Shown here: positions 27,383 through 35,444 of the stretch, in pieces
Numbering within the stretch: position 1 is the first letter of the stretch
How the letters are laid out: every line of letters begins with the position of its first letter
Origin: an uncultured Cytophagales bacterium
Lineage (GTDB): Bacteria; Bacteroidota; Bacteroidia; Cytophagales; Cyclobacteriaceae
Reading direction: 5' to 3'
NCBI GenBank assembly: GCA_913057175.1
Contig: CAJXNP010000008.1
Coordinates: 236,420 to 300,419, forward strand
Length of the DNA: 64,000 nt
Notes under the pieces: model-generated
Databases searched by the model: none
Told to the model about the DNA's origin: nothing
What the model saw: the letters and a program-made list of their open reading frames with translations, nothing else
Program-made: the position numbers and the translations under genes

Positions 27383-28302
27383 TGGAAGGCATTGTCACAA
27401 AATCGACCGGTTCGTGGTATTCTGTTAAAGCTGATTCAGGTGAGGAATTCAATTGCCGGATAAGGGGAAAGATTCGTCTAAGAGGAATCGAAGTCACCAA
27501 TCCGGTTGCAGTTGGCGATCGGGTAAAATTTGATAAGGAAAATGATAATCAGGGAATTATCCATGATATACTGCCGAGGGATAATTATCTTATTCGAAAA
27601 TCAACACGCAAAACCCAATTTGGACACATCCTTGCTGCCAATATTGATCAGGCTGTGCTGATCTCAACCTTAACTTTTCCAAGAACATCGATCGGGTTTA
27701 TCGACCGGTTTCTGGTAGCCGCAGAGTCGTTCAGAATTCCTCAGATTCTGGTTATCAACAAGGAAGATATGTTTAACACCAAAATGAGGGATTTTGCAGA
27801 TCACCTGAAAGACATTTATACGAATATTGGCATCGATTTCCTGGTAATTTCAGCGGAAACCGGTAAAAATCTGGAGGCATTTTCAGAAAAACTAAAAGGG
27901 AAAACTACTCTTATTGCCGGCCATTCCGGAGTGGGCAAGTCAACTATTCTCAACAAAATAGCTCCTGAACTCATTCAACAGGATACAGGCGAAGTAAGCA
28001 CTTTTGCCAACAAGGGAACCCATACCACCACTTTTGCAGAAATGTTTGAAATCAGGCAAGGCACGTTTGTCATTGATACACCAGGGATCAAGGAGTTGGG
28101 ATTGATTGATTTGGAAGAGGGTGAGATCAGTCATTTTTTTCCTGAGATGAGGGCTCTTTTTGGTAAATGCAAGTTTTATAACTGCACACATCTGCACGAA
28201 CCGGGGTGTGCCGTTCGGGAAGCTGTCGAAAATAGGGAAATCGCACCTTCCAGGTATGATAGCTATTTAAGTATATTAGAACAGGAAGATAGTCATCGTT
28301 AA
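27382..28302 (+). CDS. rsgA: ribosome small-subunit-dependent GTPase A
   Basis: 306 residues with the circularly permuted GTPase order of the YjeQ family: OB-fold (about 1-65), G4 NKED (126-129), G1 GHSGVGKS (180-187), G3 DTPG (232-235), then the zinc site C263, C268, H270, C276. It helps mature the 30S subunit. It overlaps the waaA stop by one base. ATG start; length typical. Confidence 0.95.
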   Translation: MEGIVTKSTGSWYSVKADSGEEFNCRIRGKIRLRGIEVTNPVAVGDRVKFDKENDNQGIIHDILPRDNYLIRKSTRKTQFGHILAANIDQAVLISTLTFPRTSIGFIDRFLVAAESFRIPQILVINKEDMFNTKMRDFADHLKDIYTNIGIDFLVISAETGKNLEAFSEKLKGKTTLIAGHSGVGKSTILNKIAPELIQQDTGEVSTFANKGTHTTTFAEMFEIRQGTFVIDTPGIKELGLIDLEEGEISHFFPEMRALFGKCKFYNCTHLHEPGCAVREAVENREIAPSRYDSYLSILEQEDSHR

Positions 28303-28356
28303 GAAATTTTTATCCATTCCATAAGTTTCACCCATCCGAAATCGTTTTGAAACACG

Positions 28357-29172
28357 ATGATGAAGTGGATTCTAATATTTTTTCTTTTTATCATTCTGAC
28401 CATTTTAACCCAAATTGGAGGTCTGATTTTACTTTTAACCATTTTGATTGGAAGAATTCTTTTTCAACATCGACTGTCAAAGTATCCTGCATTCAAAACC
28501 ACAATATTATTTTTGGTTTTATACCTCGTTTTTACCTTTCTGATTGTCCCTCCTATTGCTCAACTATTTGGAAGGTCTCCATTGCCTGTTTTTAAGAACT
28601 CAACCCTAAAACCTGCAAGCTTTTGCAGCTATCTATTTAACAGGCATTATGTCAAAAATGAATTATCAGCTGCATTAGAGGTCATTGGAAATGAATTTCA
28701 CTACCAGTATCCCGAATATCATGTCTTATATCTCGATGCCAATTTTCCATTTTTCGACGGGTTTCCATTGCTGCCCCATCTTAGCCATAATGATGGTAAA
28801 AAAGTAGACATGGCTTTTTACTATCTCGTGAAGGATAAGCCTCTCGTAAATGATGTCCCAACATTAACCGGATATGGTTATTTTATCAATCCTCAAAAAG
28901 GTGAATTCAACCAAACCGAAAAATGTATATCAAGTGGAAACTGGCAATACGACTTCACAGGTTCGCTTGTCTTTCAGGATCAGAACAAATATCAGCTTGA
29001 TGAGCCAAAAACTAAGTATTTATTAGAGCTGATTGCAAAAAATCCAAAAATCGGAAAGGTATTTCTGGAACCTCATCTAAAAAATCGTTTGGGGTTTGCT
29101 GAGGCAAATAAAATCCGCTTTCAGGGGTGCCATTCGGTTCGTCATGATGACCACATCCATATTCAGCTTTAG
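28357..29172 (+). CDS. membrane-anchored LAS-type (M15/M74-like) metallopeptidase
   Basis: 271 residues. Two N-terminal membrane helices (about 3-35 and 48-70) precede a soluble domain. That domain has H144 and D151 in HLSHNDGKKVDMAF (HxxxxxxD) and H266/H268 in VRHDDHIHIQL at the very C-terminus, together the zinc-ligand pattern of LAS peptidases such as MepA and D,D-carboxypeptidases. Three zinc ligands are thus visible (H144, D151, H266 or H268). Such enzymes cut peptidoglycan peptide bridges in the periplasm; substrate here is inferred. ATG-ATG start. Two cysteines (residues 90, 258) may pair. It is not in an operon with its neighbours; the 3' end overlaps the convergent glycosyltransferase gene by 4 bases. 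Confidence 0.7.
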   Translation: MMKWILIFFLFIILTILTQIGGLILLLTILIGRILFQHRLSKYPAFKTTILFLVLYLVFTFLIVPPIAQLFGRSPLPVFKNSTLKPASFCSYLFNRHYVKNELSAALEVIGNEFHYQYPEYHVLYLDANFPFFDGFPLLPHLSHNDGKKVDMAFYYLVKDKPLVNDVPTLTGYGYFINPQKGEFNQTEKCISSGNWQYDFTGSLVFQDQNKYQLDEPKTKYLLELIAKNPKIGKVFLEPHLKNRLGFAEANKIRFQGCHSVRHDDHIHIQL

Positions 29173-30041
29173 ACGTTAAGTTTGGCCACGATTTTTCTTA
29201 ATAAATTAACGTGCTTCTGAATTGCCTTAAAGTTTCCAGCAACAGTTGCCCATTTTAATTCGTAATAAATCCGCGCTCTCAGTGCCAAAAGCTCTGTTCT
29301 ATTCTCACAAAGCTCAAAAGCCCTTTCACATACAATGGCCGTCGATAGAGCGTGTTTATTGCCTGGTTTTCTTTGTTGAGTTGAAAGCGATTTTTTCAAA
29401 ATGCGTTTTTTGACCAATATTTTATCTGAAAATGCATAGTCGTATTTTCTTGATGACCTTACCCAAAAGTCGAAATCCTCATAGGTCAGATTTTCGTCAT
29501 ATCCTCCCAATTCATCCAGAACTTTCTTTTTCATCATCATGGTCGGTGTGCTGATAAAATACCGTCTGACCAATTCACTAAATACCTCTCCTTGCGGGAC
29601 CATTTCGATTAACTTTCCTCTTTCATTTCTTTGATAGTGTCCTCCAAGTGAATTTCCCGAAGCGTCAATTAACTCTGTATCACAAAAATGGACACCGTAT
29701 TTTTCCGGAAGATTTTCTAATGCTTCCACACCGATACTTACCCTTTCTGACAACAACAAATCATCTGCTGCCAAGTCGATCACATACTTTCCTTTTGACA
29801 ATCCCAGCGCCTGATTAAATGATCGACAATTCCCAAGGTTTTTATCATTAGGAATAAAATGAAATGAATGATCCTGTCTGAGTTTCAGTATCTTATTCAC
29901 GCTTTCATCACTGCTGGCATCATCGACCACAATCATTTCAATGGGTTGATATTCCTGATGGATTACTGATTGAATGGCCTCCTCAACAAAATCAGAATGA
30001 TTGTAACACAAAACAATTATGCTTACCAGTGGTTTTGACAT
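29169..30041 (-). CDS. family 2 glycosyltransferase
   Basis: 290 residues of the GT-A type. It begins SIIVLCYNHSDFVEEAIQSV and IEMIVVDDASSDES, the classic GT2 nucleotide-binding strands; the DLAADD (DXD-like) motif at about residue 92-97 would bind the metal. The donor and acceptor cannot be told. The C-terminal 60 residues are helical and basic. It lies alone between the LAS peptidase and ferrochelatase genes, so no polysaccharide cluster supports a role. Confidence 0.85.
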   Translation of the reverse strand: MSKPLVSIIVLCYNHSDFVEEAIQSVIHQEYQPIEMIVVDDASSDESVNKILKLRQDHSFHFIPNDKNLGNCRSFNQALGLSKGKYVIDLAADDLLLSERVSIGVEALENLPEKYGVHFCDTELIDASGNSLGGHYQRNERGKLIEMVPQGEVFSELVRRYFISTPTMMMKKKVLDELGGYDENLTYEDFDFWVRSSRKYDYAFSDKILVKKRILKKSLSTQQRKPGNKHALSTAIVCERAFELCENRTELLALRARIYYELKWATVAGNFKAIQKHVNLLRKIVAKLNV

Positions 30042-30115
30042 ATAGTTTTTTCAAAAAATTTTATTTTGATGCAAACAGTCTTTTAATTGCGTCATTAAAA
30101 TCTGAATTTTTATTC

Positions 30116-31147
30116 ATGAGTAAAACAAAAAAACTCAAAACAGGTGTCTTGCTGGTGAATCTCGGTACACCGGACAGCCCATCCGTACGGGACGTTCGGA
30201 AATACCTTAGGGAATTTTTGATGGATAAAAGAGTGATCGATATACCTTTTCTATCCCGATGGATGCTGGTCAATCTGATCATTGCCCCATTTCGGGCCCC
30301 TAAATCAGCTAAAATTTACCAGGAACTTTGGGAAGACAGGGGTTCTCCACTCATGTTTCATGGATTGGATGTCCTCGAAAAGTTGAATAGAAAACTCAGC
30401 GATGAATATGTTTTGGAGCTTGCCATGCGATACCAAAAACCATCCATTCCTTCAGCTTTGGAAAAACTACGGCAACATTCATTACAAAAAATCATCATAA
30501 TCCCTCTTTTCCCTCAATATGCTTCTGCAACCACAGGGTCCGTTCACGATAAGGTGATGGAGGTGGTGATGAACTGGCAAGTCATTCCTGAAATCAGGTT
30601 TATCAGCAATTTTTTTTCCGAAGAAAAATTCATTGCAGCGTTCGCTGAAAATGCCAGGAAGCATATGAAAAAAATTGACTATGAACATATCTTATTCAGC
30701 TATCATGGAGTTCCGGAAAGGCAAATCAAAAAAGGTGCATTTAAAGGTTTCTGCCAGATCAATGAGAAATGCTGCTCACGCTATCACGAAAGAAACCAGT
30801 ATTGCTACCGGGCACAATGCTTTGAAACTTCTCGCTTGCTGGCAAATAAATTGAACATCTCTGAAGAAAAATTTACGGTATGTTTTCAATCCCGATTAGG
30901 TAAGGATCCCTGGATTCAACCATACGCAGAAGATGTCATTAAAAAAGTAGCTAAGGAAGGTAAAAAGAAGGTCTTGGCATTCTCACCTGCATTCGTGGCT
31001 GACTGTCTGGAAACGACCATAGAAGTTGGAGATGAATTCAAAGAAATGTTTTATGAAGAAGGCGGAGAAGTATGGCAATTGGTCGAAAGCCTGAATTCCT
31101 CTGATCTCTGGGTGGATTGTTTAGAAGATCTGATTGTTTCCAACTAA
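30116..31147 (+). CDS. hemH: ferrochelatase
   Basis: 343 residues from the ATG at 30116. Starts at GTG 30029 would add 29 unrelated residues. The N-terminus LLVNLGTPDSPSVRDVRKYL, the central FSYHGVPERQ (catalytic His, about residue 195) and the C-terminal PAFVADCLETTIEVGDEFKE (catalytic Glu) are the standard motifs. It inserts Fe2+ into protoporphyrin IX at the membrane, supplying haem for NrfA/NrfH and the DUF3365 protein. After the SYHG motif there are five cysteines between 30752 and 30820, perhaps for a metal or [2Fe-2S]-like site seen in some ferrochelatases. Its 3' end overlaps the convergent thiol lipoprotein gene by 4 bases. Confidence 0.92.
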   Translation: MSKTKKLKTGVLLVNLGTPDSPSVRDVRKYLREFLMDKRVIDIPFLSRWMLVNLIIAPFRAPKSAKIYQELWEDRGSPLMFHGLDVLEKLNRKLSDEYVLELAMRYQKPSIPSALEKLRQHSLQKIIIIPLFPQYASATTGSVHDKVMEVVMNWQVIPEIRFISNFFSEEKFIAAFAENARKHMKKIDYEHILFSYHGVPERQIKKGAFKGFCQINEKCCSRYHERNQYCYRAQCFETSRLLANKLNISEEKFTVCFQSRLGKDPWIQPYAEDVIKKVAKEGKKKVLAFSPAFVADCLETTIEVGDEFKEMFYEEGGEVWQLVESLNSSDLWVDCLEDLIVSN

Positions 31148-31470
31148 TTTGCCAATGCAGCCTCTGCTACTTCATGAATTTCGGCCTTAACAAACATTTG
31201 CCCCTCCACATCTGCAACAGGTAAATGAATGTATTCGCGAAAACCAGCTTCATCCAGCTTCTTTAACATTTCCGCATCATACTTGTTTTCTACCTCCATA
31301 AAATCTCTGAAATCATATGTCAGATTGGCCGAATCCAACTGAGCCAAAAAATCAGTACAGTGGTGACAATTGCTGCTTCCGTAAACAATTATCTGTTTCT
31401 GATGTTTTACACAGGAAAATGCTAAAAGCGAAGCAAACAGAATAAATATATAGATGTAAAAATTCTTCAT
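31144..31470 (-). CDS. thioredoxin-fold lipoprotein with CxxC
   Basis: 108 residues from the ATG at 31470 (a TTG at 31476 is also open). The signal peptide ends in a lipobox, LAFSC, so the protein is membrane-attached outside the cytoplasm. The rest is a glutaredoxin/thioredoxin-like fold with GSSNCHHCTDFLAQL (CxxC at about residues 36-39) near the first strand, and the LPVADVEGQMFVKAEIHE end fits the cis-Pro region. It may reduce periplasmic disulfides. It follows iscS (39 bases) on the same strand. Confidence 0.72.
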   Translation of the reverse strand: MKNFYIYIFILFASLLAFSCVKHQKQIIVYGSSNCHHCTDFLAQLDSANLTYDFRDFMEVENKYDAEMLKKLDEAGFREYIHLPVADVEGQMFVKAEIHEVAEAALAN

Positions 31471-31509
31471 GCCCAATTATACAAAAATCTGATTATTACC
31501 TGCAATTTT

Positions 31510-32649
31510 TCAAGCTTCAACCTTACAAATTTCCGACAGCTTATTCAGAGCAAAATCAATCTCCTCTCGCGTGTTGAATTTACTAAGCGAAATTCGAATT
31601 GTGCCGAGATCAGGGTCTATATTTAATGCCTCCAATACATGAGAACCAATATTGGTTCCACTGGAACATGCGCTTCCTCCCGAAACTGAAATTCCGTTGA
31701 TATCCAGGTTAAACAAAAGCATATCATTTTCTTCTATACCTGGTAAACCAATATTGATCACCGTGTACAAGCTCCTCTTCAAATCCAGGCATCCTCCGTT
31801 GAAAATTACCTGAGGGATGCTTTCCCGCAGTCGATCTATGGTATATTTTTTTAGATCCAGAATATAATTTCGCTGTCTATCAAGTTCTTCATAAGCCAAT
31901 TCCATCGCTTTGGCAAGCCCAACAATGCCAGCAACATTCTCCGTCCCTCCTCGCATATTCCGTTCCTGTCCACCGCCAATTTGTAATGGCTTGAGTTGGT
32001 GTTCATTGTTGATATAGATAAATCCAACTCCTTTGGGACCATGAAATTTATGCGCCGAAGCAGAAATGGCATGGACATTTGTTTTTGAAAGGTCTATGGG
32101 AAAATGGGCAACAGTCTGAACCGTATCACTGTGAAAAAATGCATTGTACTCCAGACAAATGTTTCCAACTTTTGTTATGTCCGTTAAGTTTCCGATCTCA
32201 TTGTTTCCATGCATAAGTGATACTAAGCTTTGCTCATTTTTTTTCAGAAGGTCTTCCAGATGATTATAGTCAATAAACCCTTTTTCATCCAACTGAACAA
32301 AGGAAATTTCCACATGGTGATGCTGTTGAAAATCTTCGATGGCATGCAAAACAGCATGATGTTCAAGTTTTGAAGTAATGATATGCTTAATCCCAAATGT
32401 CTGCAAACCTGAAAAAATAGCAAGGTTATCCGCCTCTGTACCTCCACTTGTAAAGAATACCTCAGAAGGTGATGTATGCAATAGATCAGCAACTTTCCTC
32501 CTGGATTTCTCAATAGCTGAGCGTACCTCCCTGCCATGTGAATGGATGGAGGAGGGATTGCCAAATTTCTCCAGGTAAAAAGGCTTCATAGCTTCAAAAA
32601 CCTTTTCATCCAACGGTGTCGTTGCAGCATTATCCAGGTAAACTCGCAT
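31510..32649 (-). CDS. iscS: cysteine desulfurase, IscS/NifS type
   Basis: 379 residues from the ATG at 32649, matching the family start MRVYLDNAATT. The PLP lysine is K201 (SASAHKFHGPKG) and the catalytic cysteine is C328 in GGSACSSG, the class I (IscS) loop with the long flexible insertion. It releases sulfur from cysteine for Fe-S clusters and tRNA thiolation. A longer frame runs up to 32814 but only reads through glmM coding sequence. It begins one base after the glmM stop, and the thiol lipoprotein follows; no iscU or iscA is present here. Confidence 0.92.
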   Translation of the reverse strand: MRVYLDNAATTPLDEKVFEAMKPFYLEKFGNPSSIHSHGREVRSAIEKSRRKVADLLHTSPSEVFFTSGGTEADNLAIFSGLQTFGIKHIITSKLEHHAVLHAIEDFQQHHHVEISFVQLDEKGFIDYNHLEDLLKKNEQSLVSLMHGNNEIGNLTDITKVGNICLEYNAFFHSDTVQTVAHFPIDLSKTNVHAISASAHKFHGPKGVGFIYINNEHQLKPLQIGGGQERNMRGGTENVAGIVGLAKAMELAYEELDRQRNYILDLKKYTIDRLRESIPQVIFNGGCLDLKRSLYTVINIGLPGIEENDMLLFNLDINGISVSGGSACSSGTNIGSHVLEALNIDPDLGTIRISLSKFNTREEIDFALNKLSEICKVEA

Positions 32650-32650
32650 A

Positions 32651-34042
32651 TCAGGTATGTACAGTAATGATCTCCTTGATGTCGGAAATAATCTTATTGG
32701 CCAGGTATTCCGCGGTAGATTCGGAACCGGATTCCGAATAAATGCGAATGATCGGTTCCGTATTGGATTTACGTAAATGCACCCATTCTTTATCAAATTC
32801 AATCTTAACTCCATCTACCGTGTTGATTGGATATTTCCGATACTTTTCCTGTATCTCAACCAGAACCTTATCCACATCGATTCCAGGAGTCAATTCGATC
32901 TTATTTTTTGAAATATGATACGGAGGATAGGTCGCACGCAGGAGTGATATGGATTTCTTAAATTTTGCCAGGTAGCTCAAAAACAGTGCGATCCCAACCA
33001 ATGCATCCCTTCCATAATGCAATTCGGGATAAATAATACCTCCATTCCCTTCTCCACCAATCACTGCATTTGTCTCTTTCATTTTTTCCACAACATTCAC
33101 TTCACCTACTGCGGAAGCTTCATAAGACCCACCTCTTTTCTCAGTAACATCTCTTAATGCCCGTGTAGAGGATAAATTGGAAACAGTGTTACCCTGCTTA
33201 TTTTGCAAAACATAATCTGCTACTGCAACAAGCGTGTATTCCTCTCCGAATGGCGTCCCATCTTCCATGATCAGGGCCAACCTGTCCACGTCCGGATCAA
33301 CAACTATCCCAAGGTCATAATTTCCCGATTCAATCTCATTGCTGATTTGTCCGAGATTTTCAGGTAATGGCTCCGGATTGTGGGGGAAATGACCATTTGG
33401 TTCGCAGTACAACTCCACTAGATGTTCCACCCCTAAAGACCTAAGCAATTTAGGTATAGCAATTCCTCCAGTGGAATTCACACAATCAATGACTATTTTA
33501 AAGTTTCTATCTTTGATGGCTTTGATATCAACTAAAGGAAGTTTTAAAATTTCTCCAATATGCTGGTCGATATACGAATCATCTTTGATATAACTTCCCA
33601 AATCCTTGTTTTCAGCAAATGTGATTTTTGAGCTTTCTGCTAGTTCCAAAACATCACTCCCGTCCTGCGCTGAAATAAATTCCCCTTTTTTATTCAATAA
33701 TTTTAATGCATTCCACTGAACGGGGTTATGGCTGGCCGTAATGATGATTCCACCGGATGCTTTTTCCATCACCACAGCCATTTCTACAGTTGGTGTAGTC
33801 GACAATCCCAGGTCAACAACATCAATACCTAATCCTCTTAGGGTTGTTGAAACCAGATTACTGACCATATCGCCTGATGGTCGCGCATCCCTGCCAATAA
33901 CAATTTTGTCAGCCTTGGATTTTTTCCTCGTCCACTGACCAAAGGCTGAAGTAAATTTTACAATATCAATTGGGGTGAGGGAATCTCCCGGTTGGCCACC
34001 AATGGTTCCCCTTATTCCCGAAATAGACTTAATTAATGCCAC
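32651..34042 (-). CDS. glmM: phosphoglucosamine mutase
   Basis: 463 residues of the alpha-D-phosphohexomutase family. The active-site serine loop is ITASHNPVQWNAL (S104), the metal-binding loop VVDPDVDRLALI and the sugar-binding loop GEGNGGIIYPELHYGRDA are present. The SGIRGTIGG start is typical of GlmM in Bacteroidota. It makes glucosamine-1-phosphate for UDP-GlcNAc, so peptidoglycan and lipid A; a phosphomannomutase role cannot be excluded from sequence by eye. It is cotranscribed with iscS. Confidence 0.85.
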   Translation of the reverse strand: MALIKSISGIRGTIGGQPGDSLTPIDIVKFTSAFGQWTRKKSKADKIVIGRDARPSGDMVSNLVSTTLRGLGIDVVDLGLSTTPTVEMAVVMEKASGGIIITASHNPVQWNALKLLNKKGEFISAQDGSDVLELAESSKITFAENKDLGSYIKDDSYIDQHIGEILKLPLVDIKAIKDRNFKIVIDCVNSTGGIAIPKLLRSLGVEHLVELYCEPNGHFPHNPEPLPENLGQISNEIESGNYDLGIVVDPDVDRLALIMEDGTPFGEEYTLVAVADYVLQNKQGNTVSNLSSTRALRDVTEKRGGSYEASAVGEVNVVEKMKETNAVIGGEGNGGIIYPELHYGRDALVGIALFLSYLAKFKKSISLLRATYPPYHISKNKIELTPGIDVDKVLVEIQEKYRKYPINTVDGVKIEFDKEWVHLRKSNTEPIIRIYSESGSESTAEYLANKIISDIKEIITVHT

Positions 34043-34104
34043 TATAGTGATGGTTTAATGAGAAGTAAATGTATTAATTGTCAAAGAAAAATGTAGCTTA
34101 AAAA

Positions 34105-34338
34105 TTATTTAAATTTCTCGATAACCTTGTTGACAATATTGTTGTCTTCCTTGCCGCATTCTTCACCGGCTTCCATGTTTCTGCCACAGTATCCACACGT
34201 GCCCCCTTCTTTATTGAGAAATGGACTTTGCGAAGCGCATGTCCCCTTAAACTTTCCGTCTTTAATAAAAATAAGCCGGACAGACATAAGAATGAAAAAC
34301 AATCCCAAAAGTGATATTACCAAAATCGCTGCTGCCAT
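34105..34338 (-). CDS. small membrane protein with four-cysteine motif, NqrM-like
   Basis: 77 residues: one N-terminal membrane helix (about 4-24), then a short cytosolic or periplasmic tail with FKGTCASQSPF, GGTCGYCGRN and EECG. The cysteine spacing (GTC...GTCGYCG...C) resembles the NqrM/DUF539 proteins that deliver iron to the Na+-NADH:quinone reductase. No nqr gene is in the window, so this is a tentative family link. It sits 62 bases upstream of glmM on the same strand and a TAACTTTG -7 match (minus strand, 34355-34362) precedes it. Confidence 0.45.
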   Translation of the reverse strand: MAAAILVISLLGLFFILMSVRLIFIKDGKFKGTCASQSPFLNKEGGTCGYCGRNMEAGEECGKEDNNIVNKVIEKFK

Positions 34339-34495
34339 AATTTCTGATTTGCTGCAAAGTTATTCATTATTTAAAAACGCTTAAGAGAATCAGGGGTTTA
34401 ATTATATCGGAAATACATTTTTTTTGTCAATTCTAATACAACGGCAATAATTGGTTAGTTTGCAATAGATTTGAATAGAAGATAACTAACAGAAC

Positions 34496-35317
34496 ATGTC
34501 AAAAAAACCACTGGCTCCAAAAGATAAAAATCGACAGAACAAACTCGAAGCTTTCAACCGTCTACTTACCATCATGGATGAGCTGAGAGCCAATTGTCCG
34601 TGGGATAAGAAACAGACCATTGAGTCACTCAGACACCTTACAATTGAGGAAACATACGAGCTTTCCGATGCCATACTGGAGAATGATTTACAGGAAGTCA
34701 AAAAGGAATTGGGAGACATCATGCTACACATGACTTTCTACTCTAAGATTGCATCGGAAAAAGGCGATTTTGATATTGCTGATGTATTGAATGGGATCTG
34801 TGATAAATTGATCCACCGGCATCCGCATATCTATGGAGATGTAGAGGCCAATGATGAAGAAACGGTAAAAGCCAATTGGGAAAAGATCAAGCTGAAAGAA
34901 AAGGGAAACAAATCGGTTTTGGGTGGCGTTCCCAGGTCATTACCAGCGTTGGTAAAGGCCATGAGGATCCAGGAAAAAGCCCGGGGGGTGGGTTTTGACT
35001 GGGAGAAAAAAGAGCAGGTTTGGGAAAAAGTAGAGGAGGAAATGCAGGAATTCAAAAAAGAATTTAACGCAGAAAGCGACGAACCTCATGACCGGGAAAG
35101 CGCCATGAATGAATTTGGCGACCTGCTTTTTTCATTGATCAATTACGCACGTTTCATCGACATCAATCCCGAGGAAGCTTTGGAACGAACCAACCTTAAA
35201 TTCATCAAGCGATTCAAATACCTGGAAGAACAATCCGCCAAAGATGGCAAAAGCATTGCTGACATGACACTGGATGAAATGGATGTGTATTGGAATGAAG
35301 CGAAGGGAATGAAGTGA
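34496..35317 (+). CDS. mazG: nucleoside triphosphate pyrophosphohydrolase
   Basis: 273 residues of the MazG type with two tandem all-helical pyrophosphatase domains. The first has CPWDKKQTIESLR and ETYELSDAI...KKELGDIMLH (the EExxE...ExxD metal motif); the second has FKKEFNAE and AMNEFGDLLFSLINYAR. It hydrolyses non-canonical or general NTPs to NMP and pyrophosphate, a housekeeping and stress role. TAGATTTG (34466-34473) matches the -7 element 22 bases before the start. The ATG directly follows an RBS-like aacagaac. The 7-bp repeat block begins right after its stop. Confidence 0.92.
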   Translation: MSKKPLAPKDKNRQNKLEAFNRLLTIMDELRANCPWDKKQTIESLRHLTIEETYELSDAILENDLQEVKKELGDIMLHMTFYSKIASEKGDFDIADVLNGICDKLIHRHPHIYGDVEANDEETVKANWEKIKLKEKGNKSVLGGVPRSLPALVKAMRIQEKARGVGFDWEKKEQVWEKVEEEMQEFKKEFNAESDEPHDRESAMNEFGDLLFSLINYARFIDINPEEALERTNLKFIKRFKYLEEQSAKDGKSIADMTLDEMDVYWNEAKGMK

Positions 35318-35327
35318 ATTTTAATTT

Positions 35328-35437
35328 GTTGCAGGTTATCTGGTTGCGGGTTTAGAGTATTTTTATTGAGTTGACTAAGTTAATTGATTAATTGAGTTGC
35401 TGGTTTCTTGTTTCTGGTTTTCACGTTTCAGGTTAGA
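35328..35437 (+). repeat. heptanucleotide-periodic intergenic repeat downstream of mazG
   Basis: From 35328 the sequence reads gttgcag, gttatct, ggttgcg, and from 35396 gttgctg, gtttctt, gtttctg, gttttca, cgtttca, ggttaga. The middle (35370-35395) carries an AT-rich gttgactaagttaattg segment; a close relative (attgactaaattaattg) lies at 36208-36224. Like the block after icmF, it starts within a dozen bases of the stop codon of the preceding plus-strand gene. Confidence 0.65.
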
Positions 35438-35444
35438 AGATCTC

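Noticed and set aside
30029..30115. GTG start for ferrochelatase
   Set aside because: The 29 extra residues are not part of the family and the region overlaps the glycosyltransferase gene start.
32650..32814. Longer cysteine desulfurase frame
   Set aside because: It reads through glmM coding sequence; the family start is the ATG at 32649.
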